The translations under genes and the position numbers were made by a program. Below are positions 21,354 through 30,786 of a DNA stretch of 64,000 bases, piece by piece. Source of the DNA: Giesbergeria anulus (lineage in GTDB: Bacteria > Pseudomonadota > Gammaproteobacteria > Burkholderiales > Burkholderiaceae_C); assembly GCF_900111115.1 (NCBI RefSeq), contig NZ_FOGD01000001.1, positions 738,910-802,909 of the forward strand, in the 5' to 3' direction. Every line of letters begins with the position of its first letter. Position 1 is the stretch's first letter. The notes beneath the pieces are model-generated. The model was given only the letters and a program-made list of their open reading frames with translations, had not been told where the DNA came from and did no database searches.

Positions 21354-23591
21354 TTAAGCCTGCACGCTGTCCAGAGCTGCGTTCAAGGTAGCACTGGGGC
21401 GCATCACGGCATCGAGCTTTTGCACGTCGGGCAGGTAGTAGCCACCAATATCGGCAGGCTGGCCTTGCACGGCATTGAGTTCACCCACAATTTTTTCCTC
21501 GTTGTCGGTGAGCTGCTGGGCCAGCGGTGCAAACTGGGCGGCCAGTGCGGCATCCTCAGTTTGGGCTGCCAGCTCTTGCGCCCAGTACAGGGCCAGATAG
21601 AACTGGCTGCCACGGTTGTCCAACTGGCCTGTCTTGGGCGAGGGATTCTTGTTGTTGTCCAGCAGTTTGCCGGTAGCAGCATCCAAGGTCTTGGCCAGCA
21701 ATTTGGCCTTGGGATTGTGCTCTTTGATACCCAAGTCTTCCAGCGATACCGCCAATGCCAAGAACTCGCCCAGCGAGTCCCAGCGCAGGTGGTTTTCTTC
21801 CACCAGTTGCTGTACGTGCTTGGGCGCAGAACCACCCGCGCCAGTTTCGTACATACCGCCACCAGCCATCAAGGGCACGATGGACAGCATCTTGGCCGAG
21901 GTGCCCAGTTCCATGATCGGGAACAGGTCGGTCAGGTAGTCGCGCAGGATGTTGCCGGTGGCGCTGATGGTGTCTTGGCCACGGATCACGCGCTCCAAGG
22001 TGTAGCGCATGGCGCGCACTTGGCTCATGATTTGGATGTCGAGGCCAGTGGTATCGTGCTCGTGCAGATACATCTTGACCTTGGTGATGAGCTGGGCTTC
22101 GTGGGGGCGGTAGGCATCGAGCCAGAACACCACGGGCATACCGGAGTTGCGCGCACGGTTCACAGCCAGCTTGACCCAGTCGCGGATGGCGGCATCCTTG
22201 ACTTGGCACATGCGCCAGATGTCGCCCTTTTCGACGTTTTGGCTCAACAGCACTTCACCTGTAGCCAGATCGGTGATGTTGGCGACGCCGTCTTCGGAGA
22301 TTTCAAACGTTTTGTCGTGCGAGCCGTATTCTTCGGCTTGTTGGGCCATCAGGCCGACGTTGGGCACGGTGCCCATTGTCTTGGGGTCGAAGTTGCCGTG
22401 CCACTTGCAGAAGTTGATCATCTCTTGGTAGATGCGGGCAAAGGTCGATTCGGGCATCACGGCCTTCACGTCCTTCAAGCGGCCATCGGCACCCCACATT
22501 TTGCCGCCATTGCGAATCATCGCGGGCATGGAGGCATCCACAATGATGTCGTTGGGCGAGTGGAAATTGGTGATGCCCTTGGCAGAGTCCACCATGGCCA
22601 GCTCAGGGCGGCCTTCGTGGCAAGCGTGCAGGTCGCGCTTGATCTCGTCTTGCTGGCTTTGTGGCAACGTGGCAATCTTGTTGTACAGATCGACCATGCC
22701 GTTGTTGACGTTCACGCCCAATTCTTCAAACGCCTTAGCGTGTTTTTCGAAGGCGTCTTTGTAGAAAATCTTGACGCAGTGGCCAAACACGATGGGGTGC
22801 GACACCTTCATCATCGTGGCCTTGACGTGCAGCGAGAACATCACGCCAGTCTTGTGCGCGTCTTCGATTTCTTTTTCGTAGAACGCCACCAGCGCTTTTT
22901 TGCTCATGAACATGCTGTCGATCACTTCACGGTCGAGCAGCGAGACTTTGGGCTTGAGCACGATGGTTTGACCGCTCTTGGTCAGCAGCTCCATTTTCAC
23001 GTCGCGGGCGCGGTCCAAGGTGATGGACTTTTCACCGTGGTAAAAATCGCCGTGGTGCATGTGCGAAACATGCGAGCGCGAAGCTTGGCTCCACTCGGCC
23101 ATGCTGTGCGGGTTTTTGCGCGCGTATTCTTTCACGGCCTTGGGAGCGCGGCGATCCGAGTTGCCCTCGCGCAGTACCGGGTTCACGGCGCTGCCAATAC
23201 ACTTGTTGTAGCGAGCGCGGATTTCCTTTTCTTTCTCGTCCTTGGGGTTTTCTGGAAAGTCAGGAATGGCGTAACCCTTGGCTTGCAGCTCTTGGATCGC
23301 AACTTTGAGTTGGCCGACAGAAGCGCTGATGTTGGGCAGCTTGATGATGTTGGCTTCGGGCTTGAACGTGAGCTTGCCCAGTGTGGCCAGATTGTCAGTG
23401 ACGCGCTGCTCTTCGCTCAGGTACTCAGAGAATTGGCCCAAAATACGAGCGGCCACCGAGATGTCGCTGGTTGCTACCTCAATGCCAGCAGGCTTGGCAA
23501 AGGCGCGCACAATCGGCAAAAATGCCGCAGTGGCCAGACGGGGGGCTTCATCGGTCAGGGTGTAGATGATGGTAGGGGCTTGGGTACTCAT
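21354..23591 (-). CDS. NADP-dependent isocitrate dehydrogenase (monomeric type)
   Basis: Large single-chain isocitrate dehydrogenase, not homologous in sequence to the dimeric Icd but doing the same reaction. The 745-residue product has the usual length for the ~80 kDa monomeric class and its characteristic segments ([20 protein letters not shown] start, [35 protein letters not shown]). The true start is ATG at 23,591, preceded by GGAGAT; an upstream ATG at 23,714 would add a 41-residue non-conserved extension. The gene is probably transcribed with its own promoter between 23,600 and 23,800. Confidence 0.95.
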   Translation of the reverse strand: MSTQAPTIIYTLTDEAPRLATAAFLPIVRAFAKPAGIEVATSDISVAARILGQFSEYLSEEQRVTDNLATLGKLTFKPEANIIKLPNISASVGQLKVAIQELQAKGYAIPDFPENPKDEKEKEIRARYNKCIGSAVNPVLREGNSDRRAPKAVKEYARKNPHSMAEWSQASRSHVSHMHHGDFYHGEKSITLDRARDVKMELLTKSGQTIVLKPKVSLLDREVIDSMFMSKKALVAFYEKEIEDAHKTGVMFSLHVKATMMKVSHPIVFGHCVKIFYKDAFEKHAKAFEELGVNVNNGMVDLYNKIATLPQSQQDEIKRDLHACHEGRPELAMVDSAKGITNFHSPNDIIVDASMPAMIRNGGKMWGADGRLKDVKAVMPESTFARIYQEMINFCKWHGNFDPKTMGTVPNVGLMAQQAEEYGSHDKTFEISEDGVANITDLATGEVLLSQNVEKGDIWRMCQVKDAAIRDWVKLAVNRARNSGMPVVFWLDAYRPHEAQLITKVKMYLHEHDTTGLDIQIMSQVRAMRYTLERVIRGQDTISATGNILRDYLTDLFPIMELGTSAKMLSIVPLMAGGGMYETGAGGSAPKHVQQLVEENHLRWDSLGEFLALAVSLEDLGIKEHNPKAKLLAKTLDAATGKLLDNNKNPSPKTGQLDNRGSQFYLALYWAQELAAQTEDAALAAQFAPLAQQLTDNEEKIVGELNAVQGQPADIGGYYLPDVQKLDAVMRPSATLNAALDSVQA

Positions 23592-23827
23592 GGGCTTATC
23601 TCCAAAAATAAGGATCAGAAACGCTGCCCACCGTATGACAGGCCGACAGGCGCTCTCCGATAGTGCCCGATTTTCGTCCTGTGGCTGGGGGCAAAAACGT
23701 TTTTTTGCAATCAAATTGCATAATGCAAAATTTGCCTAGCTTCCACACAAAAAAATTTCCTGTCCCAGCACCTGCTTGACAGTGGTGCAGTAGAACAGCG
23801 GTTTCTTTTTGCTTTCGGTATTGCCCT

Positions 23828-24343
23828 ATGTTGTTATTCCCGTTTTTCTTGCCCAACCACGGTGGCCGTCTGCCAGTGCAGGCCCATGCATTGATGCTTG
23901 TGCGCGCTTTGATAGCGCTGGTTTTATTCGCAGCAGCCGCAGCCACCTTGGCCCAAGAAGCCCCCCAACTGCATCTGCCGCGTGTCATGCTCACGGCGGG
24001 TATGCACCGCATTGATGCCCAAGTGGCCCAAGCCCCTGAGGAACGACAAATCGGCCTGATGTACCGGCAAAACATGCCCAACCATGAGGGCATGTTGTTT
24101 GTATTTGAGCAGCCCGCCACGCAGTGCTTTTGGATGAAAAATACCCTGCTACCGCTCACTGCCGCCTTTGTGGCCGACGACGGCAGCATCGTTAATTTGG
24201 TCGATATGCAGCCGCAAACCCTGCAATCGCATTGCTCCGCCAAGCCTGTGCGCTATGTGCTGGAGATGAACCAAGGCTGGTTCAAGAAACGCGGATTGAA
24301 GGCCGGATCGCGCTTGGCGGGCGTGCCCTTTCGCCAGCCCTAA
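23828..24343 (+). CDS. DUF192 domain exported protein
   Basis: A 171-residue protein with an N-terminal hydrophobic signal (ALIALVLFAAAAATLAQ) and a DUF192 domain at about residues 55-160. The domain shows the family pattern EERQIGLMYRQNMPNHEGMLF, then CFWMKNTLLPL and the C-terminal YVLEMNQGWFKKRGLKAG. Function is unknown; the family forms a small periplasmic or surface beta-rich domain. A later ATG at 23,894 (MLVRALIALVLF) would also give a good signal peptide. It faces away from the monomeric IDH gene. Confidence 0.85.
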   Translation: MLLFPFFLPNHGGRLPVQAHALMLVRALIALVLFAAAAATLAQEAPQLHLPRVMLTAGMHRIDAQVAQAPEERQIGLMYRQNMPNHEGMLFVFEQPATQCFWMKNTLLPLTAAFVADDGSIVNLVDMQPQTLQSHCSAKPVRYVLEMNQGWFKKRGLKAGSRLAGVPFRQP

Positions 24344-24369
24344 AACTGGCTGGCCGGGCTGGCACAGCT

Positions 24370-24801
24370 TTAGTCGGTGGCAATAGTTTGCAGTGCATGG
24401 GTGCTGCTGCCACTGACCGGCAGGCGACGCACATACTTGAAGGTGCCGGTGGCATGGCTGCACATGCGGCCTTGGGCATCAAAAATGGTGGCTTCGGTAA
24501 ACGCCATAGTCGCGGTGCGGTGCAGCAGCTTGCCCTTGGCCACCAACGGCCCGCTTGCTGGTTGCATAAAGCTGGTTTTCATTTCGATGGTCACTACGCC
24601 CATATTGGGGGTTTCGCTGCGGGCAGCGGTAGCCATCGTGACGTCCAGCAAGGTCATGCTGGCTCCGCCGTGGGTAACGGCAAAAGAGTTCAGATGCTCA
24701 GGCTGGGCCTCGTAATGCAATTCTGACTCGCCATTTTCCATACGGTGCAGGGTAAAGCCCAGCAGTTGCACCAAGGGAATATCAACACCAAAACTCAACA
24801 T
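24370..24801 (-). CDS. PaaI-family hotdog thioesterase
   Basis: A 143-residue single hotdog-fold protein similar to phenylacetic-acid thioesterases of the PaaI/YbgC group. The motif HGGASMTLLDVTMATAA (HGG followed by the catalytic acidic residue) lies near residue 45, with VTIEMKTSFMQPA after it. It presumably hydrolyses an acyl-CoA; the substrate is unknown. ATG at 24,801 is taken; a TTG 12 bases upstream is possible. It is followed on the same strand by ABC transporter ATPase genes upstream. Confidence 0.85.
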   Translation of the reverse strand: MLSFGVDIPLVQLLGFTLHRMENGESELHYEAQPEHLNSFAVTHGGASMTLLDVTMATAARSETPNMGVVTIEMKTSFMQPASGPLVAKGKLLHRTATMAFTEATIFDAQGRMCSHATGTFKYVRRLPVSGSSTHALQTIATD

Positions 24802-24841
24802 AGCAATTTCCAAGCAAAAGATGGCGGCAGGATAGAGCAGT

Positions 24842-25537
24842 TTAGACTTGCAGCCACTCTTGGCGCAGATCGCTGCGCGCCCGTAGCTGTTCTGGAGTGC
24901 CGGTAAACACCACCCGGCCTTGGCCCATCAAGGCTACTCGGTCTGCCACTTGCAGCGCAATGGTGAGTTTTTGCTCCACCAGCAACACCGACACGCCGCG
25001 CTGGCGCAGGGTGTGTAAAAACTGCCCCACCAACACCACCAGTTGCGGGGCCAAGCCCTCGGTAGGCTCGTCAATCACCATCAAATCCGGGTCACCCATC
25101 AGGGTGCGGCACAGCGTCAGCATTTGCTGCTCGCCGCCGGAGAGTACGCCCGCTTTGGTGTGCTGGCGCTGCGCCAGTTGCGGAAACAGCTGGTACATAT
25201 CGTCCAAAGACCAGCGGCAGGCTTTGCGCCTGCTTTTTTGCCCCAGCAGCAGGTTTTGCTGCACGGTCAAAGCAGCAAACACGTCGCGGCTTTCGGGCAC
25301 ATAGCCAATGCTGCGCTGGGCGATGTCGTGCGGAGCCAAGCCTGCCAAACTCTGGCCGCGCCAGTACAAGCTGCCACGCCAGTCCACTAGCCCCATGATG
25401 GCCTTGGCGGTGGTGGAGCGCCCTGAGCCATTGCGCCCCAGCAGTGCCACCACCTCGCCCGGTGCTACCTCTAGGCAAACGCCTTGCAATACATGGCTTT
25501 GGCCATAGTAGGCGTGCAGATCATCTATTTGGAGCAT
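24842..25537 (-). CDS. livF: ABC transporter ATP-binding protein, LivF-like
   Basis: ATPase subunit of a hydrophobic/branched-chain amino acid (HAAT) importer. The 231-residue product has Walker A GRNGSGRST (note the Arg in place of the usual Lys of GKST, near residue 40), the ABC signature LSGGEQQML and Walker B LMVIDEPTEGL. The LivF-type ending is TGTPEQLRARSDLRQEWLQV. The Arg is unusual and should be confirmed, since the Walker A Lys contacts phosphate. The gene follows livG by 4 bases. The permeases are 14 kb away on the same strand (40,528-42,727). Confidence 0.88.
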   Translation of the reverse strand: MLQIDDLHAYYGQSHVLQGVCLEVAPGEVVALLGRNGSGRSTTAKAIMGLVDWRGSLYWRGQSLAGLAPHDIAQRSIGYVPESRDVFAALTVQQNLLLGQKSRRKACRWSLDDMYQLFPQLAQRQHTKAGVLSGGEQQMLTLCRTLMGDPDLMVIDEPTEGLAPQLVVLVGQFLHTLRQRGVSVLLVEQKLTIALQVADRVALMGQGRVVFTGTPEQLRARSDLRQEWLQV

Positions 25538-25541
25538 AGGT

Positions 25542-26339
25542 TTAGCCCTCCGGCGCAGTGCCTAAATAGGCCGCCTGCACTTGGGGATTGGCGCGCACCT
25601 TGTCGGGAGTATCGTAAGCAATGATCTGGCCTTGTACCAGCACGGCAATTTTGTCGGCCAAGCCAAACACGACTTCCATGTCGTGCTCTACCGTGAGCAG
25701 GGTGCGCCCTTGGGTGGCTTGGCGAATGAGCGCGATGAAATGCGTGGTCTCGCTGCGGCTCATGCCAGCGGTGGGCTCGTCGAGCAAAATCACGCTGGCA
25801 CCACTGGCTAAAGTCATGCCCAGTTCTAGCGCCCGCTGCTGCGCGTAACTGAGTTGCATGGCCGGGGTGTCGCACTGTGGGGCCAGTTGCAGCAGTTCTA
25901 GCAGTTCATGGCTGCGTGCATTCACATCGCGCAAACCGGGCAACCAATGCCAAAAGCTATAACCGTAGCCTAGGCTCCACAACAAGCTGCAACGCAAGTT
26001 GTCTAACACCGACAGGCGCGGAAACAAACTGCTGATCTGAAAACTACGCGACAGCCCCAGCCGATGAATATCGTGCGCCGCCTTGCCATCAATGCGTTGG
26101 CCTTGTAAGTAAATCTGCCCGCTGCTGGGCCGCAATCGCCCACTGATTAAATGGAACAGAGTCGATTTGCCAGCACCATTGGGGCCAATCAGCGCCACTC
26201 GCTCTGTGGCTGCTACTGCCAAATTGACGCCGCGCACAATCTCGGTATGGCCAAAGTGGCGATGGACATCGCGCAACTCCAATGCCCAAGAAGCTGGCGC
26301 TGGTGGTGCCGCTATGGCAGAGGGTGAGGCACTCAACAT
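25542..26339 (-). CDS. livG: ABC transporter ATP-binding protein, LivG-like
   Basis: Partner ATPase of livF. The 265-residue product has Walker A GPNGAGKST near residue 55, the long LivG-type insertion with LGLSRSFQISSLFPRLSVLDNL, a signature at LSYAQQRALELGM (QQR in place of the usual GGQ/GEQ), and Walker B VILLDEPTAGMS. Start ATG at 26,339 (MLSASPSAIAAPP) is preferred; an ATG at 26,390 would add 17 residues. It is the first gene of the livGF pair and faces away from the caspase gene. Confidence 0.88.
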   Translation of the reverse strand: MLSASPSAIAAPPAPASWALELRDVHRHFGHTEIVRGVNLAVAATERVALIGPNGAGKSTLFHLISGRLRPSSGQIYLQGQRIDGKAAHDIHRLGLSRSFQISSLFPRLSVLDNLRCSLLWSLGYGYSFWHWLPGLRDVNARSHELLELLQLAPQCDTPAMQLSYAQQRALELGMTLASGASVILLDEPTAGMSRSETTHFIALIRQATQGRTLLTVEHDMEVVFGLADKIAVLVQGQIIAYDTPDKVRANPQVQAAYLGTAPEG

Positions 26340-26508
26340 GGCATGGTGTGGGAGAAACAATCTGCAATCGAAAACAATCAACCTGCCCAAAGCCCCTTCT
26401 TGCGGCTACAGTGTGCAAAGTAGGCTCCATTTTCATCAGCCACTACAGCACAGCCGCGCTAGGATACTGGCACATTTCTAATATGGGTAGGTAAAGGAGG
26501 GCAAGTTT

Positions 26509-29382
26509 ATGCTGTATCGCTTCATAGCACTGTGTTGGCTGGTATGGGCGCAGGCGCTGATGGCCGCCCCCACGGCGGATTTGCCCCGCGAGCCTGTTTT
26601 ACGGATTGAAACCGGCAGCCATTTATCGGCCATCACCCATATCAGCAGCGATGCGCAAGGCCGCTACGCCGTCACCTCGTCCGAAGATAAAACCGCACGC
26701 TTGTGGGATTTGCGCTCAGGCAAGGCATTGTCGGTATTGCGGCCACCTTTAGGCGCAGAAAACATTGGCGCTTTGTATGCAGTAGCTATGTCGCCCGATG
26801 GGCAGCAGATTGCTACTGGCGGTAATGCGGCTTTTGATGGCCAAAGCCATGCCCTGTACCTTTTTGATCGAGCCAAGGCCAGCCTGCCCCCCAAGAGCAC
26901 TTTGTCCGGGCTAGAGGCTCCCATCACCGAATTGGCTTGGTCTGCCGACAGTCAACTGATTGCCGTGGGTCTGCGCCAAACGGGGTTGCGTGTTTTTCAG
27001 CGCCAATTGGGCTTTATCGGTGCCGACCCCGAATTCAATGAGGCCATTTATGGCGCGGCCTTTGCCCGCGATGGCCGTTTGGCTGTGGTCAGTTTGGATG
27101 GGGCAGTGCGTTTGTACCGCTTCGGGCCACAGGGATTAGAACGCATCGCACGCAAACAAATGCCGGGCCGCCCTTATGCACTGGCTTGGTCGCCAGATAA
27201 CCAACTGCTAGCCATTGGTATGCACGATAGCGCACAAGTAGCGATTGTCTCGCCGCACACTCTAGAGGTGCTGTACACGATAGAGTTGCCCGGTGCTGGC
27301 AATTTGGCCAAAGTAGCGTGGTCACCCGATGGCCAAACGCTGTTTGCAGGCGGTAGCCTATCGCGCCAAGGGCGCTTTCCGGTATTTGCTTTTGCCCAAG
27401 CCGGACGCGCTGCGGGGCGCGAAGTAGCCCATTTTGGCAATATCGTCACCAGTCTGGCAGTCAACGAGACCGGGCTGCTAGCCAGTTCCGCCCAACCAGC
27501 TTGGAGTGCCTTAGATGCCGCTGGTGAACAGCGTTTTTCTGTCACCGCCAGTATGGCTGATTTTCGGGATGCACTCGATGCTTTCCGCCTCAGTGCCGAT
27601 GCCCAACAACTGGCCTTGCCCACGCAAATGGGTGGCAAAGCCGGGGTGTGGTTTGATTTTGCCCTCGGAGAGCTGCGCTTAGGCGATGCACCACCCCAGC
27701 TCATGCCCGCCCAAGTCCCTGCTGGTTTGAGCGATTGGCGCAATGCCCCCGCCCCCCAATGGCGTGGGCGTGTGCTGCCACTGCGCCAAGGTGAGCGCTC
27801 GCGCAGTGCTGCCGGTTTGCCCGATGGGCGTTTTGTACTGGGCACCGACTGGTTTTTGCGCAGCTACTCCGCCGCAGGTGCCCTGTTGTGGGAACAGCGC
27901 ACTCCAGCCACGGTCTGGGCTGCCAACATCAGTGCCGATGGCCGTTGGGCCGTGGCAGCACTGGGTGATGGCAGCGTGCGCTGGTATCGGCTGGCTGATG
28001 GGCGCGAGCAACTGGCACTGTTTATCCACAGCGACCGTGAGCGCTGGATTGCTTGGACACCCAGCGGCTATTACGACACCTCGATTGGTGGCGAAGCATT
28101 GGTAGGCTGGCATGTGAATCGGGCCTTTAATCAGGCAGCTGATTTCTTTTCGGTGGGGCGTTTTCGTGAACGTTTTTATGCCCCCTCCGTGGTGGCCAAA
28201 GTGCTGCAACTGGGCGATGAGCAACAGGCCTTATTGGCCTACAAAACCACTCCACTGGCACAGAAAAATACCGCGCCTGTCGCCGCACCCCTCAAAACGA
28301 CCGCTGTGAAGGTCACAGAGATGCTGCCGCCGCTGGTAGAGTTGCAAAGCGACCACAGCATCGACAGCAATGATGCAATTATTCCGATCCGTTACACCGT
28401 ACGCACTCCAGACAATGCCCCCCTGCAAGATTTAAAAATCCGGGTCAATGGCCAACTCAAGTTGGGCGTAAAACAGCGCATCTTGCGCAGTGCAGCAGGC
28501 AATGTTTTTGAACTGGAAGTGCCCGTACCGCCGAAAAATTCAGAAATTTTGCTTATTGCAGAAAACAAATACGCGAAATCTGATCCTATCAGCATCCAAG
28601 TGCGTCGCCCCAGCACAGACCCTGGCAAAGCCGCCTATGTAGAAAAATACGACACACTGTATATGCTGGTGGTAGCAGTGAATAAATATCCGGGCAAAAA
28701 TGCACTGGAGTTACCAGTCAAGGATGCTAAAGATTTTCAGCATCAGTTGGCACATATTGCCAACCCTCCGGTAGGCAGACCCAAGCTATACAATAAATCA
28801 GAGGTCAAAGTGCTGTTCGACCAAGATGCCAGCCTAGAAAATATTCGTGCGGGGCTTAAATGGTTAAAAGATAATGTCAAAGCCAAGGATGCAGGAATTT
28901 TCTTCCTAGCTGGGCATGGCCTATCGGATGAGCGTTCTTATTATTATGTCCCCCATCGGGCCAACGATATTGGTAAAAAAGAACAATGGCTTTCTGGTTT
29001 TGATATTGTAGAAACCCTGCAAAGCTTACCTGGCAGAGCCATATTTTTCTTAGACACCTGCCATGCTGGCGCACTGGCTAACCAAGCAAAAGTGGTGAGC
29101 ACTATCAACCAAGTAGAAGATGAAAAAGGGGTGATTGTGTTTGCCTCGTCTACCGCCAAAGAGTTGTCGCAAGAAAAAGACGATTGGGGCAACGGTGCCT
29201 TTACCAAAGCACTTATTGAAGGCTTGCGCGGCGAAGCCGAAGATCCACGCGATAAAATGGTTTATCCGACCACCCTCAAACGCTACGTGACCCGTAGAGT
29301 GCGAGAACTCACTGACAATGAGCAGCGGCCTTACATCAGCGATCATGGCATTGATGATCCGATTGCTATTGTTGTAAAGTAA
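26509..29382 (+). CDS. Exported WD40-repeat caspase-family (peptidase C14) protein
   Basis: A 957-residue multidomain protein. A signal peptide (FIALCWLVWAQALMAAP, cleavage near residue 20) leads into a WD40 beta-propeller at about residues 35-500, with repeat-like units such as DGRYAVTSSEDKTARLWDLRSG and SADGRWAVAALGDGSVRWY. A beta-rich, Ig-like linker lies at ~605-700. The caspase p20-like domain covers ~713-957, with the catalytic dyad intact: His803 in FFLAGHGLSD and Cys851 in FFLDTCHAGAL. GGAGG lies 9 bases before the ATG. It is followed 15 bases later by a lipoprotein gene. AT content rises towards the 3' end, suggesting acquisition. Related bacterial proteins are called orthocaspases; the substrate and role here are unknown. 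Confidence 0.88.
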   Translation: MLYRFIALCWLVWAQALMAAPTADLPREPVLRIETGSHLSAITHISSDAQGRYAVTSSEDKTARLWDLRSGKALSVLRPPLGAENIGALYAVAMSPDGQQIATGGNAAFDGQSHALYLFDRAKASLPPKSTLSGLEAPITELAWSADSQLIAVGLRQTGLRVFQRQLGFIGADPEFNEAIYGAAFARDGRLAVVSLDGAVRLYRFGPQGLERIARKQMPGRPYALAWSPDNQLLAIGMHDSAQVAIVSPHTLEVLYTIELPGAGNLAKVAWSPDGQTLFAGGSLSRQGRFPVFAFAQAGRAAGREVAHFGNIVTSLAVNETGLLASSAQPAWSALDAAGEQRFSVTASMADFRDALDAFRLSADAQQLALPTQMGGKAGVWFDFALGELRLGDAPPQLMPAQVPAGLSDWRNAPAPQWRGRVLPLRQGERSRSAAGLPDGRFVLGTDWFLRSYSAAGALLWEQRTPATVWAANISADGRWAVAALGDGSVRWYRLADGREQLALFIHSDRERWIAWTPSGYYDTSIGGEALVGWHVNRAFNQAADFFSVGRFRERFYAPSVVAKVLQLGDEQQALLAYKTTPLAQKNTAPVAAPLKTTAVKVTEMLPPLVELQSDHSIDSNDAIIPIRYTVRTPDNAPLQDLKIRVNGQLKLGVKQRILRSAAGNVFELEVPVPPKNSEILLIAENKYAKSDPISIQVRRPSTDPGKAAYVEKYDTLYMLVVAVNKYPGKNALELPVKDAKDFQHQLAHIANPPVGRPKLYNKSEVKVLFDQDASLENIRAGLKWLKDNVKAKDAGIFFLAGHGLSDERSYYYVPHRANDIGKKEQWLSGFDIVETLQSLPGRAIFFLDTCHAGALANQAKVVSTINQVEDEKGVIVFASSTAKELSQEKDDWGNGAFTKALIEGLRGEAEDPRDKMVYPTTLKRYVTRRVRELTDNEQRPYISDHGIDDPIAIVVK

Positions 29383-29397
29383 TTTTTAGGAAATTTT

Positions 29398-30123
29398 ATG
29401 CATACAAAACATCGACTACGTTCTATAGCCACTGCGTTGGCTGGTGCAATGCTTTTATCTGCCTGCGCCACCAATCCTGATGGCAGCTTGGCTTTTGATC
29501 CAAAAATTACCAGTGTCTTGGTGGGTGCTGCTGCTGGCTGTGCCGTTGGGTCTGCTACAAGCAGCAAATCTGGGCAAGGTTGTTTGGTGGGTGCAGCCAT
29601 TGGTGCTGCTGCTGGATATTTGGTGGGCTGGTATTTCGAGTCAAAAAAACTAGCCGATGCCAAAACCATCAACCGTGATTATGAAAACCAAGTCAAGGCA
29701 GGAAAAATCGGCAAAGATTACCGCCCACCAAAAAATGAAGTCGTGCCGGTCAAATTTGAAACAAAAATGACCCATCCGTCAAATAATGCCGCCAATAAAA
29801 ATGAGTTTCAAGTTACGTCTAATACTGACTTGATTGGCTACGGCGATCGGGTTCCAGAAGTGCACCAAAATTATGCTATCTACGATGAGAAAAACCAGCT
29901 ACTAGAGGAGCGTACAGAAAAAATGACGGCGGTCGATGGTGCTGGACGGTACCAAACCCAGTCTAAATTTAGTTTACCTGCTGATGCCAAAGGCAAGCAG
30001 TACACCGTCAAGACGAGCTTAGTGGCTAACAATAAGCCGTTCAAGGAGAGCAGCTATAAAGTTTCTGTGCTGGGAGATGATGCACCGATGCTGATCGTTG
30101 CACTGCACGAACCCCGCGATTAA
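29398..30123 (+). CDS. Glycine-zipper lipoprotein paired with the caspase gene
   Basis: A 241-residue protein with a lipoprotein signal and lipobox LLSAC (Cys23). A hydrophobic glycine-zipper segment follows at about residues 40-80 (VGAAAGCAVGSATSS, VGAAIGAAAGYLVGW). The C-terminal domain (~110-235) is soluble and beta-strand-rich, with alternating charged and hydrophobic residues (YTVKTSLVANNKPFKESSYKV) as in Ig-like folds. AGGA precedes the ATG. It is clearly more AT-rich than chromosomal neighbours. The glycine zipper suggests membrane insertion or oligomerisation. Its pairing with an exported caspase suggests a shared role, perhaps as membrane anchor or cleavage target; that is inference. 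I do not recognise a named homologue. Confidence 0.8.
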   Translation: MHTKHRLRSIATALAGAMLLSACATNPDGSLAFDPKITSVLVGAAAGCAVGSATSSKSGQGCLVGAAIGAAAGYLVGWYFESKKLADAKTINRDYENQVKAGKIGKDYRPPKNEVVPVKFETKMTHPSNNAANKNEFQVTSNTDLIGYGDRVPEVHQNYAIYDEKNQLLEERTEKMTAVDGAGRYQTQSKFSLPADAKGKQYTVKTSLVANNKPFKESSYKVSVLGDDAPMLIVALHEPRD

Positions 30124-30144
30124 TACAGAGCCAGGCTACGGCAA

Positions 30145-30178
30145 CAAAAAAGCCCCTTGCCTACAAAGGGCGGGGCTT
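30145..30178 (-). terminator. Chromosomal tRNA-Gly terminator, displaced by the element
   Basis: On the minus strand AAGCCCC..GGGGCTT forms a stem followed by seven T. It lies just beyond the left att copy. It matches closely the hairpin next to the intact tRNA (40,374-40,408). It is read as the original terminator of the tRNA-Gly gene, now separated from it by the inserted DNA. Confidence 0.65.
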
Positions 30179-30187
30179 GGAAGGCGC

Positions 30188-30207
30188 TGGAGCGGGTGAA
30201 GGGAATC
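30188..30207. repeat. attL: 20-bp copy of the tRNA-Gly 3' end
   Basis: TGGAGCGGGTGAAGGGAATC is identical to 40,443-40,462, which is the last 20 bases (complement) of tRNA-Gly including CCA. It marks the left boundary of the integrated element. Confidence 0.9.
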
Positions 30208-30245
30208 ACATTTCCCTCTGTAGATTGGTGAAAAATACAAAAAGA

Positions 30246-30264
30246 ACCAACAAAAAGACCAACA
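30246..30264 (+). promoter_or_regulatory. Integrase arm-type sites, left end
   Basis: Two direct ACCAACA copies (30,246 and 30,258), 12 bases apart, 40-60 bases inside attL. The same heptamer occurs five times, in both orientations, inside the right end (40,278-40,339), as expected of arm sites of a tyrosine integrase. Confidence 0.6.
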
Positions 30265-30350
30265 AAAAGAAAAGTGTCCCCGTATTGCTGGCGCTTTGGT
30301 AGCTATGGTTTTTGTAGTGGTGCTATGTGCGGGATTTTTCCCCGTGGCAT

Positions 30351-30607
30351 GGCGGGAAACTTTCCCGCCTATCTTGCTGGTGCCTGTTGCGCCACTGCCA
30401 CGCTGGCAAGCTCCACGGCCTGCCTATGCGGGTGGTGGCTGGTCTAGGCACGGTGGGGTGGCGAATCTGCACCCCATGTCCATCATGGACATACCGCATG
30501 GGGCTGGTGGCTGGGAACGGTTATGCGCTCAGTTCAATTGAGGGCATAAAACGAAACTTCCGTAGTAGCGCTGGGCTGGCTGCGGGCATGGGCTAGATTC
30601 AATCTAG
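30351..30607. repeat. Three perfect odd palindromes with central C; no convincing gene from 30,208 to 30,786
   Basis: This 0.58-kb end of the element holds no convincing gene. It holds GGCGGGAAA-C-TTTCCCGCC (30,351-30,369), ATGTCCAT-C-ATGGACAT (30,476-30,492) and CTAGATT-C-AATCTAG (30,593-30,607). All are perfect, each has a single central C, and their centres are 124 and 116 bases apart. CCCCAT/ATGGGG (30,472-30,503) encloses the second. A near-repeat, TGCGGGATTT..CCCCGT, occurs at about 30,328 and 30,615. A cis-acting role is likely; which one is unknown. Confidence 0.6.
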
Positions 30608-30786
30608 GGTTAGATGCGGGATTTCCCCGTATGTGCGCCAGCAAGGTGTGTCCGCGATGGCGCGCTTGAAGTCTTGCGGTGCAAGGGTTGGGCCTGCCTC
30701 GTTTGCTATATTGGAGCCGTCTCCTGAATTCGTTGAGCCAGACCGTTCGGATGCCTTCTTCGCATCAACACTGGATACTCTCGGCT

